A stretch of DNA of 33,047 bases from Bacteroidota bacterium (GTDB taxonomy: Bacteria; Bacteroidota; Bacteroidia; Bacteroidales; Tenuifilaceae): the NCBI GenBank assembly GCA_029558675.1, contig JAKQEF010000104.1, positions 1 through 33,047 of the forward strand, read 5' to 3'. Below are positions 24,128-33,047 of the stretch, one piece after another (position 1 is the stretch's first letter; every line of letters starts with the position of its first letter). The translations under genes were made by a program, and so were the position numbers. The notes below the pieces were generated by a model. The model saw nothing but the letters and a program-made list of their open reading frames with translations, did not search any database and had not been told where the DNA came from.

Positions 24128-26995
24128 CTAAAGGTACTCCTCCATGGGTGCACAGGAGCACACCAGATTGCGATCGCCATAGCCCGAATCGATTTTTCCC
24201 ACTGCTGGCCAAAACTTGTTGTTGGCAATCCACGGTAGCGGGAATGCAGCTTTCCTGCGATTGTATGCATGGTTCCACTGGTCATCCGATACCTCCTCAA
24301 CAGTATGCGGTGCATTCTTAATCACATTGTCCTCTTTATCGGCCGTTCCTGCCTTAATCTCCTCCAGTTCTTTCCGTATCTCAATCATGGTTTCCACAAA
24401 ACGGTCCAGTTCCTGCAGCGATTCACTCTCGGTGGGCTCCACCATCAGGGTTTCGTGAACGGGGAATGATACCGTGGGAGCATGAAAACCGTAATCCATA
24501 AGCCTTCGCGCAATATCTCCGGCCTCAACGCCGTAGGTTTGCTTAAAGTGGCGGCAGTCTAAAATCATCTCGTGGGCCACACGACCTGTTTGACCGGTGT
24601 ATAGTACCTCGAAATGCCCTTTTAGCTTAACAGTCATGTAGTTGGCATTCAGGATGGCCATCTCTGTGGCATACTTGAGCCCCTTGGCACCAAGCATAAG
24701 GATATATCCAAAGGTGATGGGCAGTATGCTGGCACTGCCAAATGGTGCGGCAGCAACGGCAGAAATCCCCTTATCGCCTCCGGTTTTCACCACGGGATGC
24801 GAGGGCAGGAATGGCACCAGATGCTTGGCCACGCCAATGGGTCCAACGCCGGGACCTCCTCCGCCATGCGGTATCGCAAAGGTTTTGTGCAGATTCAAGT
24901 GGCATACGTCGGCACCGATAAATCCCGGACTGGTAAGCCCCACCTGAGCATTCATGTTGGCACCATCCATGTACACCTGTCCGCCATTGTCGTGAATAAT
25001 CTTGATCATCTCCTTAATATCGGCCTCAAACACTCCGTGGGTGGATGGATAGGTAACCATAAAGCTGGACAGGTTATCGCGATGCTGCTCGGCTTTGGCT
25101 TTCAAATCGTCAAGCGAGATATTGCCCTTGTCATCGCAGGCTACCACAACCACTTCCATGCCTGCCATCGCGGCAGTGGCGGGATTGGTACCGTGTGCCG
25201 AAGCGGGGATAAGCACCACGTTGCGGTGCCCCTCACCACGGCTGATGTGGTACTGGCGAATGACCATGATGCCCGCATACTCGCCCGCAGCGCCCGAGTT
25301 GGGCTGGAACGACATGGCGGCAAAGCCGGTGATTTCGGCTAAGAGAGTCCCCAGCTCATCAATGATTTCGAGGTACCCCTGCGCCTGGTCGGATGGCACA
25401 AACGGATGGATGCCACCAATCTCGGGCCAACTCAGGGGCAGCATCTCGGTGGCCGCGTTGAGCTTCATGGTACAGCTGCCCAGCGAAATCATGCTGTGGG
25501 TAAGCGATATATCCTTGCGTTCCAGCTTCTTAATGTAGCGCATCATCTCCGACTCGGAGTGGAACATGTTGAATACCTTACCAGTAAGATATGCCGATTT
25601 TCGCTTCAGGTTAGCAGGAATGGCATCAACCTCTGCAATGGATTCTATCTGCTTTGCAGGCTTGGATGCGGCCTGGGCAAAAATGGCGATGATATCGTTG
25701 ACATCGGCCACCGAGGTCAGCTCGTCGGTGCTGATGCCGATGGTGCCATTGGGTTTATAGTTGAAGTTAATCTCCTTGCCTAACGCAATGGTTCTGATGG
25801 TATCGGTAGAAATGCCGGATGGCAGCTCAATTTCGATGGTATCGAAAATATTCTTCACATTCTGCTTGTAGCCAAGTGCTTCGATTGCCTTTGCAAGGGT
25901 GACAGCCGCGCTATGGGCATGCTGTGCAACTTTTTTAATGCCCTCGGGGCCCTTGTAAACGGCATACATACCCGCCATGGTGGCCAGTAGTGCCTGGGCG
26001 GTGCAGATATTTGAAGTTGCACGCTCGCGCTTGATATGCTGCTCGCGGGTTTGGAGAGCCATACGCAGTGCCTTGTTGCCATGCTTATCAACAGAAACCC
26101 CAATGATACGGCCGGGGATATTCCTTTTGTATTCATCCTTGGTGGCCAAATATCCTGCATGGGGTCCGCCAAAGCCCATGGGAATACCCAAACGCTGGGT
26201 GGAGCCAACCACGATATCGGCACCCCACTCGCCCGGAGGGGTAATCAGGGCAAGGGCGAGGATATCGGCAATGACCGTAACGAAAAGTCCGGCTTCCTTG
26301 GCCCGGGCAGCGAAAGCTGCATAATCGCGAATGTTGCCCTTGGCCGAGGGGTACTGAACCACAACACCGTACTCCTTGCCGGTAAACTGATACTCACTGT
26401 AGCATCCGGTTACCACCTTTATGCCCAGCGGAGTGGCACGGGTTTCAATCACCTCAAGGTTTTGCGGAAATACGTCGCTATCCACAAACACCACATTGCG
26501 TTCCTCTTTCACGGCTTGCCGTGAGCGGAGGTTGAACATCATAATCATGGCCTCGGCAGCTGCCGTGGACTCGTCCAACAGCGAAGCGTTGGCAATCTCC
26601 ATCCCCGTTAGGTCCATCACTACGGTTTGGAAGTTGAGCAGTGCCTCAAGACGGCCCTGGCTAATCTCGGCCTGGTAGGGCGTGTAGGATGTGTACCACG
26701 ACGGGTTCTCAAGGATATTGCGAAGTATCACCGATGGCGTATGGGTATTGTAGTATCCCATGCCGATGAATGAACGGTAAAGCTTATTTTTTGCCGCCAT
26801 CCCCCTGATTTTATTAAGGTACTCATGCTCGGTGAGGGGTTCGGGCAGGTTCTGCATGCCCTTCATCCTGATATCCCTGGGCACGGTTTGGTCAATCAGC
26901 TCATCCAGTGATTTTACCCCAACAGCCTTAAGCATTTCGGGCAGTTCGCTTTCGCGCGGGCCAATGTGGCGATTTACAAAACATTCAGATTTCAT
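24128..26995 (-). CDS. gcvP: Glycine dehydrogenase (aminomethyl-transferring), P-protein
   Basis: 955 aa; FVNRHIGPRESELPEMLKAVG, YHTPSV-like YNTHTPSVILRNILENPSWYTSYTPYQAEISQGRLEALLNFQT, DVCHLNLHKTFAIPHGGGGPG. Confidence 0.97.
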   Translation of the reverse strand: MKSECFVNRHIGPRESELPEMLKAVGVKSLDELIDQTVPRDIRMKGMQNLPEPLTEHEYLNKIRGMAAKNKLYRSFIGMGYYNTHTPSVILRNILENPSWYTSYTPYQAEISQGRLEALLNFQTVVMDLTGMEIANASLLDESTAAAEAMIMMFNLRSRQAVKEERNVVFVDSDVFPQNLEVIETRATPLGIKVVTGCYSEYQFTGKEYGVVVQYPSAKGNIRDYAAFAARAKEAGLFVTVIADILALALITPPGEWGADIVVGSTQRLGIPMGFGGPHAGYLATKDEYKRNIPGRIIGVSVDKHGNKALRMALQTREQHIKRERATSNICTAQALLATMAGMYAVYKGPEGIKKVAQHAHSAAVTLAKAIEALGYKQNVKNIFDTIEIELPSGISTDTIRTIALGKEINFNYKPNGTIGISTDELTSVADVNDIIAIFAQAASKPAKQIESIAEVDAIPANLKRKSAYLTGKVFNMFHSESEMMRYIKKLERKDISLTHSMISLGSCTMKLNAATEMLPLSWPEIGGIHPFVPSDQAQGYLEIIDELGTLLAEITGFAAMSFQPNSGAAGEYAGIMVIRQYHISRGEGHRNVVLIPASAHGTNPATAAMAGMEVVVVACDDKGNISLDDLKAKAEQHRDNLSSFMVTYPSTHGVFEADIKEMIKIIHDNGGQVYMDGANMNAQVGLTSPGFIGADVCHLNLHKTFAIPHGGGGPGVGPIGVAKHLVPFLPSHPVVKTGGDKGISAVAAAPFGSASILPITFGYILMLGAKGLKYATEMAILNANYMTVKLKGHFEVLYTGQTGRVAHEMILDCRHFKQTYGVEAGDIARRLMDYGFHAPTVSFPVHETLMVEPTESESLQELDRFVETMIEIRKELEEIKAGTADKEDNVIKNAPHTVEEVSDDQWNHAYNRRKAAFPLPWIANNKFWPAVGKIDSGYGDRNLVCSCAPMEEYL

Positions 26996-27156
26996 ATTTC
27001 GGTACTTAATAAGTTAGTATGTTTTTATGCCGTTAAAATTTGATTGCGTCAATACCATTTTGGCAATAATTTCGATGTAAATTTAGATAATTGGTTACAA
27101 TTTATCGGGTGTTTTTCTCATTACAGCTAATAATATTACAAACAACGTTACAATCC

Positions 27157-27801
27157 CTATTGTTTTTGAAGGAAGGGATTATTCTTCCTCTCGTAACCAA
27201 TGGTGGAACTGTCGCCATGTCCGGGAAATACCTTCACCTCATCGCCCAAGGGCAGGATGCGGGTAATTATGCTGTCAATTAGTATATCATAACTCCCTCC
27301 CGGGAGGTCGGTGCGGCCTATGGAGCCGTTGAACAGGGTATCGCCGGTCAGGATGAAATTCCCTGCCTTGGTGTAAAGGCATATTCCCCCAAGGGAGTGC
27401 CCTGGTGTGTGAATAACCCGAAGGTGCGAATTGCCAAAGCTAATGGTATCGTCATGGTTAAGCGATTGGTCCAATGAGGGGACGCTATCAACGGACAATC
27501 CGAACATCAGTGCATGGGTTTGTGCCGTCTGGATTAGCATTAGGTCTTCGAAGTTACCGGCCAACGGGATGCCGTACTTCTCCTTCACAAAACCATTGCC
27601 CAGTACGTGATCCACATGCCCGTGGGTGTTGATGGCCAATCTGGGCGTAAGCCCATGTGATTCGATGAAATTGGTCAACTCTTCCTGCTCACCATCGGTG
27701 TAGCAGCCCGCATCAACTATCACGCATTCAAGGGTCTCGTCGAAAAGGACGTAGGTGTTTTCCTGAAAAGGGTTGAAGACAAACTGTTTGAGCTGTATCA
27801 T
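27157..27801 (-). CDS. MBL-fold metallo-hydrolase (glyoxalase II-like)
   Basis: INTHGHVDHVLGN, HTPGHSLGGICLY, FILTGDTLFNGSIGRTDLPGG, FPGHGDSSTIG. Confidence 0.92.
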   Translation of the reverse strand: MIQLKQFVFNPFQENTYVLFDETLECVIVDAGCYTDGEQEELTNFIESHGLTPRLAINTHGHVDHVLGNGFVKEKYGIPLAGNFEDLMLIQTAQTHALMFGLSVDSVPSLDQSLNHDDTISFGNSHLRVIHTPGHSLGGICLYTKAGNFILTGDTLFNGSIGRTDLPGGSYDILIDSIITRILPLGDEVKVFPGHGDSSTIGYERKNNPFLQKQ

Positions 27802-27822
27802 GGTTCAAATATTTTTCAATGG

Positions 27823-28494
27823 TTAGCGCTGTGTTCCCTTCAGCATGGGTACAAAGATAAACCGCCCATGGGCGGTTACCCTGGTTTCGGTTGGCGATAT
27901 TTTTTCCACCAATGTCATGTCCTGCCCCATGGTATCGCCCAGGGGAAGTACCATGCGCCCTCCTACCTCCAGCTGGTCAACCAATGCCTGAGGGATTTCG
28001 GGGGCTGCTGCGGTTATCAGTATCTTGGCATAGGGGCCGTACGATGGTTTGCCCTGGTAACCATCGCCATAGAAAAAGTGGGGGTTATAGCCCATCTGCT
28101 CAAGCAGAGCCTTGGACTTCAGGTAGAGTTCCCTCTGCCTTTCGATGGTGTAAACCCGCGCTCCCATCTCCAGCAGTACGGCCGTTTGGTATCCCGAGCC
28201 TGTCCCAATTTCCAGCACCTTATCCATGGGCCGCACCTCCAGCAGCTGGGTTTGAAAGGCCACCGTGTAGGGTTGCGAAATGGTTTGCCCTGCACCGATG
28301 GGGAATGCCGAATCCTTGTATGAAAAGTTGATAAACCCGCTTTCCATGAAAAGGTGCCTTGGCACTTTACCAATGGCAGCAAGCACCCTCTCATCGGTGA
28401 TGCCCTTGCGGCTGATCTCCTCAACCAGCTTGGCACGCAACCCCTTGTGCCTGTATGAGTCTTCCAGCTTACCCATCATGCTGACGTTGTTCAA
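27823..28494 (-). CDS. pcm: Protein-L-isoaspartate O-methyltransferase
   Basis: VPRHLFMESGFINFSYKDSAFPIGAGQTISQPYTVAFQTQLLEVRPMDKVLEIGTGSGYQTAVL. Confidence 0.95.
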   Translation of the reverse strand: MNNVSMMGKLEDSYRHKGLRAKLVEEISRKGITDERVLAAIGKVPRHLFMESGFINFSYKDSAFPIGAGQTISQPYTVAFQTQLLEVRPMDKVLEIGTGSGYQTAVLLEMGARVYTIERQRELYLKSKALLEQMGYNPHFFYGDGYQGKPSYGPYAKILITAAAPEIPQALVDQLEVGGRMVLPLGDTMGQDMTLVEKISPTETRVTAHGRFIFVPMLKGTQR

Positions 28495-28560
28495 TGCGCA
28501 AATATAGCTTCAAAGAAAGGAACTACCCAAAAAAGGTTGCGAGCATTTCACACACGCTCT

Positions 28561-28583
28561 AGGTTTGACTTGGAGTCAAGTCT
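28561..28583. repeat. Hairpin repeat AGGTTTGACT-TGG-AGTCAAGTCT
   Basis: Related to the hairpin at 1028-1052. Confidence 0.65.
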
Positions 28584-28589
28584 TGAGCC

Positions 28590-28740
28590 TCTATCAAATC
28601 TGTAAATTCGCGAATCTGCAAATTTGCGAATCCTCGAATCCACAATTTAATAGTACCTCAGGGGCGTAGCCCCATAATCTTCGTAGAATGTTACAATGGA
28701 ATAGAACAACAAGGGGCGTTAGCCCTTAAATCATTTGCAG
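28590..28740. repeat. Inverted partial copy of the composite hairpin-rich element
   Basis: gtacctcaGGGGCGTAGCCCCataatcttcgtagaatg...aacaaGGGGCGTTAGCCCttaaatcatttgcag is the reverse complement of the middle of 781-1003 and 11612-11838. Confidence 0.82.
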
Positions 28741-28774
28741 AAGAGATACATAGCATAATAATCAAACCCCGTAG

Positions 28775-28797
28775 TCCCGACAATAAAGATGTCGGGA
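28775..28797. repeat. Inverted repeat TCCCGACA-ATAAAGA-TGTCGGGA
   Basis: Perfect 8-bp stem; similar to TCCCGATA-GAAT-TATCGGGA at 949-968. Confidence 0.8.
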
Positions 28798-28865
28798 TGG
28801 CATTATGATATATGATCGATAATATCGCCCCTACAGGGCTTTTTTATAAACCCATTTTTGCTACC

Positions 28866-28885
28866 ATCCCGATCGCGATCGGGAT
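28866..28885. repeat. 20-bp perfect palindrome ATCCCGATCGCGATCGGGAT
   Basis: Self-complementary over its full length. Confidence 0.92.
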
Positions 28886-29132
28886 TTCGCCCCTACGGGG
28901 CTTTTGAGATGCAGCACAATAGGTCCCGCAGGGCTCTGCGCAGCCAATCATTGAACAGGTTTAATGTTGCGGTGCTCTGCGCCTTATGTTTGGGCTATCA
29001 GTCTAGGTCTAAAGGGTATGGAATCCTGTAACGAGCAAAAAGGATGAAGCATTAGGATTTTGCGATTGGTACAGCCGATACTTTTTGTAGATTTGTCAGC
29101 ATATTGTGATAACCAACTCAAAGAGCAAAACT

Positions 29133-29831
29133 ATGAGCACTATAAGGCGAATTTACATAGGATTGGCCATTACGGCAACAGTTTTTATGCTTTCCATAGT
29201 AGTTTCCAAATGGTATGACACGGGAATAGATTTTATACCCAACTCGTTTGTCACCCACACCGCCATGCTGATCCTATCCATTCTGGTGATTATCCTTTTC
29301 GGTCCACAGGTAAACTACGCCATCAAATGGCCTTCTCTGCGCAAAACGCTGATGCCCATACTTCTCGGAATCGTTGTTAGCATCGCCGTCAATATTATTT
29401 TAACGGTAATCACCAACGCCATTGGAGGAAAAGTGGAAGCTCATCCGGTATTGGCAAAAATATCCCCATTGCAAACTTTCCTCTTCGTGTTTATCTATGC
29501 AAGCATTGCCGAGGAGATGCTGTTCAGGGGCTTCCTGCAGAATATCCTTAAACCTTTGGCAAGCAAAGGGATATCAATATCCGGCCGCAAGATATCACTC
29601 CCCGTTATTATCAGCGCTGTACTATTCGGTTTATCGCACCTGATTTTACTCACAGCAGGCTCGGGTGCGATATTCGTTGCAAGGATCGTGATTTTTACCA
29701 TGACGCTGGGGGTTGTGGCGGGGTACTATCAGGAAAAGTACAACAACAACGCTTTTGCCATTATCGTCCACATGTCGGGCAACCTGATGGGAGTGGTGGG
29801 CTCGCTGCTGATGAGCCTCAACCCCCAATAG
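29133..29831 (+). CDS. CPBP family intramembrane metalloprotease
   Basis: Multiple TM segments, AEEMLFRGFLQNIL (EExxxR), FGLSHLIL, IIVHMSGNLMG. Start probably at 29133. Confidence 0.9.
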   Translation: MSTIRRIYIGLAITATVFMLSIVVSKWYDTGIDFIPNSFVTHTAMLILSILVIILFGPQVNYAIKWPSLRKTLMPILLGIVVSIAVNIILTVITNAIGGKVEAHPVLAKISPLQTFLFVFIYASIAEEMLFRGFLQNILKPLASKGISISGRKISLPVIISAVLFGLSHLILLTAGSGAIFVARIVIFTMTLGVVAGYYQEKYNNNAFAIIVHMSGNLMGVVGSLLMSLNPQ

Positions 29832-29958
29832 CAATCAACGATTGCACCAATTTTTCAGGCCGTTAATGGTATATGGTGATTATGGAGAAAGGGTGGTTAC
29901 GATGGCAGTCAGCTGACAATTATTCAAAACAAAAACGGCAATGTATTGTATTACTGTG

Positions 29959-29966
29959 TATCTTTG
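29959..29966 (+). promoter_or_regulatory. Putative -7 element TATCTTTG upstream of the flavodiiron gene
   Basis: Matches TAnnTTTG ~60 bp upstream of the ATG; no clear -33 element. Confidence 0.4.
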
Positions 29967-30024
29967 AAATAAGCATAACATCTACAAAACATAACAAACC
30001 TATAAAGTAAAGGAGATTAACACT

Positions 30025-31203
30025 ATGGCAAGAGAAATTAAGAAGAATGTCTATTTGCTGAAGGCCGCCGATTGGAACAGGCGGTTGTTCGACTCGCTGA
30101 TTCCCCTGCCCGATGGCACCAGCTACAATGCCTATTTGATTAAGGGAAGTCAGAAAACGGTGCTTATCGACACCGTTGACCCCGCCCTGGCCGACGTGCT
30201 GTTCGAACACCTTAAAGGGGTGGATAGGATTGATTACATCGTATCGCTCCATGCCGAGCAGGACCACTCGGGTACCATACCGCAGGTTTTGGAAAAGTAT
30301 CCCGAAGCCAAGGTGGTGACATCACCCAAGGGGAAAGAGCTGCTCATTACCCATTTGCTAATTGCCGACGATAAATTCATAACGGTTGAGGATGGCGAGG
30401 AACTTTCGCTGGGCGACAAGACCTTGAAATTCATCCATTTTCCATGGGTACACTGGCCCGAAACCATGTTGGCCTACATGAAAGAGGAGAAGATGCTATT
30501 CTCCTGCGACTTTTTGGGGTCGCATCTGGCCACCACCGACATGTATGTATCCGACGAGTGTCAGGTGTACGAGGCTGCCAAGCGGTATTTCGCCGAGATT
30601 ATGATGCCGTTCAGGGCCATCATCAAGAAGAACTTCCCCAAGCTGGATGGCTACGACATTGCCATTGTGGCACCAAGCCACGGGCCCATGTACGATAATC
30701 CCAAATTTATCATCGATGCCTACAACGATTGGCTATCGGATACTCCCAAGAATATGGTTGTGGTGCCCTACATATCCATGCATGGCAGCGTTGAGAGAAT
30801 GGTGAATCACCTTATCGATACGCTGGAAAACAAGGGTGTGAAAGCCTACAAATTCGATCTATCCGTTACCGATATCGGTAAACTGGCCATTACCCTTGTG
30901 GATGCCGCCACCATTGTGGTTGGCACACCCACAGTGCTGGGCGAGCCGCATCCGGTGATTGCCTATGCAGCCAAGCTGGCCAACGCACTCAAGCCCAAGG
31001 CAACCTTTGTGTCGGTGATGGCGTCCTACGCATGGGGTGGCAAAGCCATTGAAAAGGTGGCCGAGATGATTCCCAACATCAAGGCTGAGCTGCTTGAACC
31101 CGTGCTTGTAAAGGGCTATCCCAAGGCCGATGATCTGATTGCCATAGAAAGATTGGCCAACGAAATATTTACCAAACATTCAAATAATAAATTGCAGCCA
31201 TAG
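30025..31203 (+). CDS. FprA-family A-type flavoprotein (flavodiiron protein)
   Basis: MBL domain IVSLHAEQDHSGTIPQVLEKYPEAKV, FIHFPWVHWPETMLAYMKEEKMLFSCDFLGSHLA; flavodoxin part VVVPYISMHGSVERMVNHLIDTLENKGVKA. Confidence 0.94.
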   Translation: MAREIKKNVYLLKAADWNRRLFDSLIPLPDGTSYNAYLIKGSQKTVLIDTVDPALADVLFEHLKGVDRIDYIVSLHAEQDHSGTIPQVLEKYPEAKVVTSPKGKELLITHLLIADDKFITVEDGEELSLGDKTLKFIHFPWVHWPETMLAYMKEEKMLFSCDFLGSHLATTDMYVSDECQVYEAAKRYFAEIMMPFRAIIKKNFPKLDGYDIAIVAPSHGPMYDNPKFIIDAYNDWLSDTPKNMVVVPYISMHGSVERMVNHLIDTLENKGVKAYKFDLSVTDIGKLAITLVDAATIVVGTPTVLGEPHPVIAYAAKLANALKPKATFVSVMASYAWGGKAIEKVAEMIPNIKAELLEPVLVKGYPKADDLIAIERLANEIFTKHSNNKLQP

Positions 31204-31240
31204 CCGTTAAAACTTTTAGAGGATTGGCAGTGGCGGTTTA

Positions 31241-31268
31241 CTGATTTGTTTGGAAATCAGCCTTTTTT
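31241..31268 (+). terminator. Probable terminator after the flavodiiron gene
   Basis: CTGATTT-gtttgg-AAATCAG-cc-TTTTTT. Confidence 0.55.
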
Positions 31269-31401
31269 GGTATTGGTATGCCTGAATGGCAAGCAAAATC
31301 AGTGTAAAATACCGATTCCATTGAAACAAGTATTGAATCGGGGTAGGAGAGGACATTGCCGGATAAATGAAGTTTTTCAGCAGGATTAAAAAAATTAGCC
31401 G

Positions 31402-32817
31402 GTGAATAAAAGGCTTCATACTTTCAAGTACATTCTATTCGATTTATTAGGAACATCCGTTGCCTGGTTCCTATTCCACGTGTACAGAAAGGAGGTAATT
31501 GAGCCTAAGGTTTTTGGCGAGTTTGCCCGGTTCGATGTGGGAATAAATGTGATACTTGGGCTTATCCTCCTGCCCTTTTTCTGGTTATTCCTCTTTTATG
31601 TCAATGGCTTTTACAAGGATATTTACCGTCGGTCGAGGTTAAAACAGCTGGGAGCGAGTATTCTGGTCAACTTCTTTGGCGTTCTAATCATTTTCTTCAT
31701 GCTGTTGCTCGACGATTACGTGGCCAGCTACAAGAATTACTACCAGATGTTCCTTATGCTTTTTGCCCTTCAGTTTACCTTTACCTATTTCCCCCGTTTA
31801 ATCATTACCTCAGCAACCATCCGTAAGATCAGGAAAGGGATAATCGGTTTCCCCACCATCATTGTTGGCGACGACGAGCGGGCACTGGAGCTATACAACG
31901 ACATTACGAATCAGCCCAAATTGGGAGGAAACAGGATAATCGGATTTGTGAGCACCGGATTTAGAGATGAGCTGTCGCTGAATGGCATTACGCCGCATTT
32001 GGGAACTTACTCAACCCTAAGGAATATCATACAAGAACACAACGTTGAGGAGGTTTTAATAGCCATAGAGAACAGCGACAACAAGGTTGTCTCCCGGATA
32101 ACCAACGACCTGATTGGACTTGATGTGATTGTCAAAGCCATCCCCAGCCTTTACGATATGCTGACAGGGAGGGTTAAGATGACTGCAATTTTTGGAACTC
32201 CCCTGATTCAGGTTTCTTTCGATCTTATGCCCATGTGGCAGCAAAAGCTTAAACTCCTTTTCGACTTCACCTTCTCGCTATTGGCATTGATAGTTTTTAG
32301 CCCTTTAATCCTTGTTATTTCACTAATCATTAAAATCACATCCAAAGGGCCTGTACTTTTCAAGCAGGAGAGGATTGGTCGCTACGGCAAGCCGTTTATC
32401 CTCTACAAATTCCGCTCCATGTACATCAATGCCGAAGCCAATGGGCCCGCCCTGTCGAGCAAGGATGACGACAGGATAACGCCCATCGGAAGATTTTTGC
32501 GTAAAACGAGGCTGGATGAGATACCCAATTTCTACAATGTGATCAAGGGCGATATGTCGCTGGTTGGACCTCGCCCCGAGCGCCTGTTTTTCATTGAGCA
32601 AATTGTCGAAAAGGCACCACATTATCTTCATCTGCAGAAGGTTAAGCCTGGAATTACCTCGTGGGGACAGGTTAAATACGGCTATGCCGAGAATGTGGAT
32701 CAGATGGTGCAGCGCCTTAAATTCGACCTGCTTTACATTGAGAATATGACCCTTTTTGTGGATTTTAAAATTTTAATCTATACCCTGATTACCGTTTTCA
32801 GGGGGAAAGGCGTTTAG
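31402..32817 (+). CDS. Exopolysaccharide polyprenyl glycosylphosphotransferase (bacterial sugar transferase), GTG start
   Basis: N-terminal TM segments; LFKQERIGRYGKPFILYKFRSMYINAEANGPALSSKDDDRITPIGRFLRKTRLDEIPNFYNVIKGDMSLVGPRPER. Confidence 0.94.
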   Translation: MNKRLHTFKYILFDLLGTSVAWFLFHVYRKEVIEPKVFGEFARFDVGINVILGLILLPFFWLFLFYVNGFYKDIYRRSRLKQLGASILVNFFGVLIIFFMLLLDDYVASYKNYYQMFLMLFALQFTFTYFPRLIITSATIRKIRKGIIGFPTIIVGDDERALELYNDITNQPKLGGNRIIGFVSTGFRDELSLNGITPHLGTYSTLRNIIQEHNVEEVLIAIENSDNKVVSRITNDLIGLDVIVKAIPSLYDMLTGRVKMTAIFGTPLIQVSFDLMPMWQQKLKLLFDFTFSLLALIVFSPLILVISLIIKITSKGPVLFKQERIGRYGKPFILYKFRSMYINAEANGPALSSKDDDRITPIGRFLRKTRLDEIPNFYNVIKGDMSLVGPRPERLFFIEQIVEKAPHYLHLQKVKPGITSWGQVKYGYAENVDQMVQRLKFDLLYIENMTLFVDFKILIYTLITVFRGKGV

Positions 32818-32874
32818 CCTTTTTGCTTCGGATTAAATTACCCGATAAACCAAAAAAATGCCATCCATCCGTGG

Positions 32875-33047
32875 TTACTGACGTTCTACGGTCAATCCGT
32901 TGTTGTAAACGTATTTTATCAATCCGTATTTTTTGGCCACAAATATCTCTTTCACGGTAAATGGTCCCCAATCGGCTTCGAAATCTCTTAAAGTAAAATG
33001 GAGTACACCGGCATACTGAGCCTGATTAACGGTATATGAATCTAAAA
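32875..33047 (-). CDS. C-terminal end of an unidentified protein (truncated by window edge)
   Basis: Minus strand reads ...LDSYTVNQAQYAGVLHFTLRDFEADWGPFTVKEIFVAKKYGLIKYVYNNGLTVERQ* with the stop at 32875-32877. Confidence 0.55.
   Translation of the reverse strand, partial: LDSYTVNQAQYAGVLHFTLRDFEADWGPFTVKEIFVAKKYGLIKYVYNNGLTVERQ

Noticed and set aside
24216-26678. Plus-strand ORFs opposite gcvP (up to 181 aa)
   Set aside because: Shadow ORFs of a well-supported conserved gene.

Overview
The window looks like Bacteroidota chromosome. Support: a T9SS-type C-terminal sorting domain, an NADP-GDH-type gdhA, a TAnnTTTG-type promoter, and intergenic LLIAHYS-type and hairpin repeats. It falls into two parts. 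(1) About 0.7-11.9 kb is repeat-rich accessory DNA next to tRNA-Phe and prfA. It holds a RhuM+PLD-like protein, a five-copy tandem array of ~100-bp units with terminal inverted repeats, an orphan HD-like protein, a secreted PEGA/FGE (C-type-lectin-fold) protein, a Fic/Doc cassette with an oversized partner, a secreted LPP20-like 611-aa protein, and a zeta-like kinase with a small downstream ORF. Two direct copies of a ~220-bp composite hairpin element bracket this region. (2) About 12-33 kb is mostly core genes: M16 peptidase, O-methyltransferase, MerR-B12 regulator, lipoprotein class-I amidotransferase, T9SS M14 carboxypeptidase, a phosphatase-family protein whose metal ligands look replaced, gdhA, OsmC, an orphan MNT nucleotidyltransferase, gcvP, an MBL hydrolase, pcm, CPBP protease, a flavodiiron protein and a polyprenyl glycosylphosphotransferase. 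The leads most worth checking are: the C-terminus of the PEGA/FGE protein, which looks like a diversity-generating-retroelement (DGR) variable region although no RT or template is in the window; the candidate pseudo-phosphatase; the oversized-partner Fic cassette; and the dispersed hairpin/TIR repeat families. All functional calls come from reading motifs; no database search was run.
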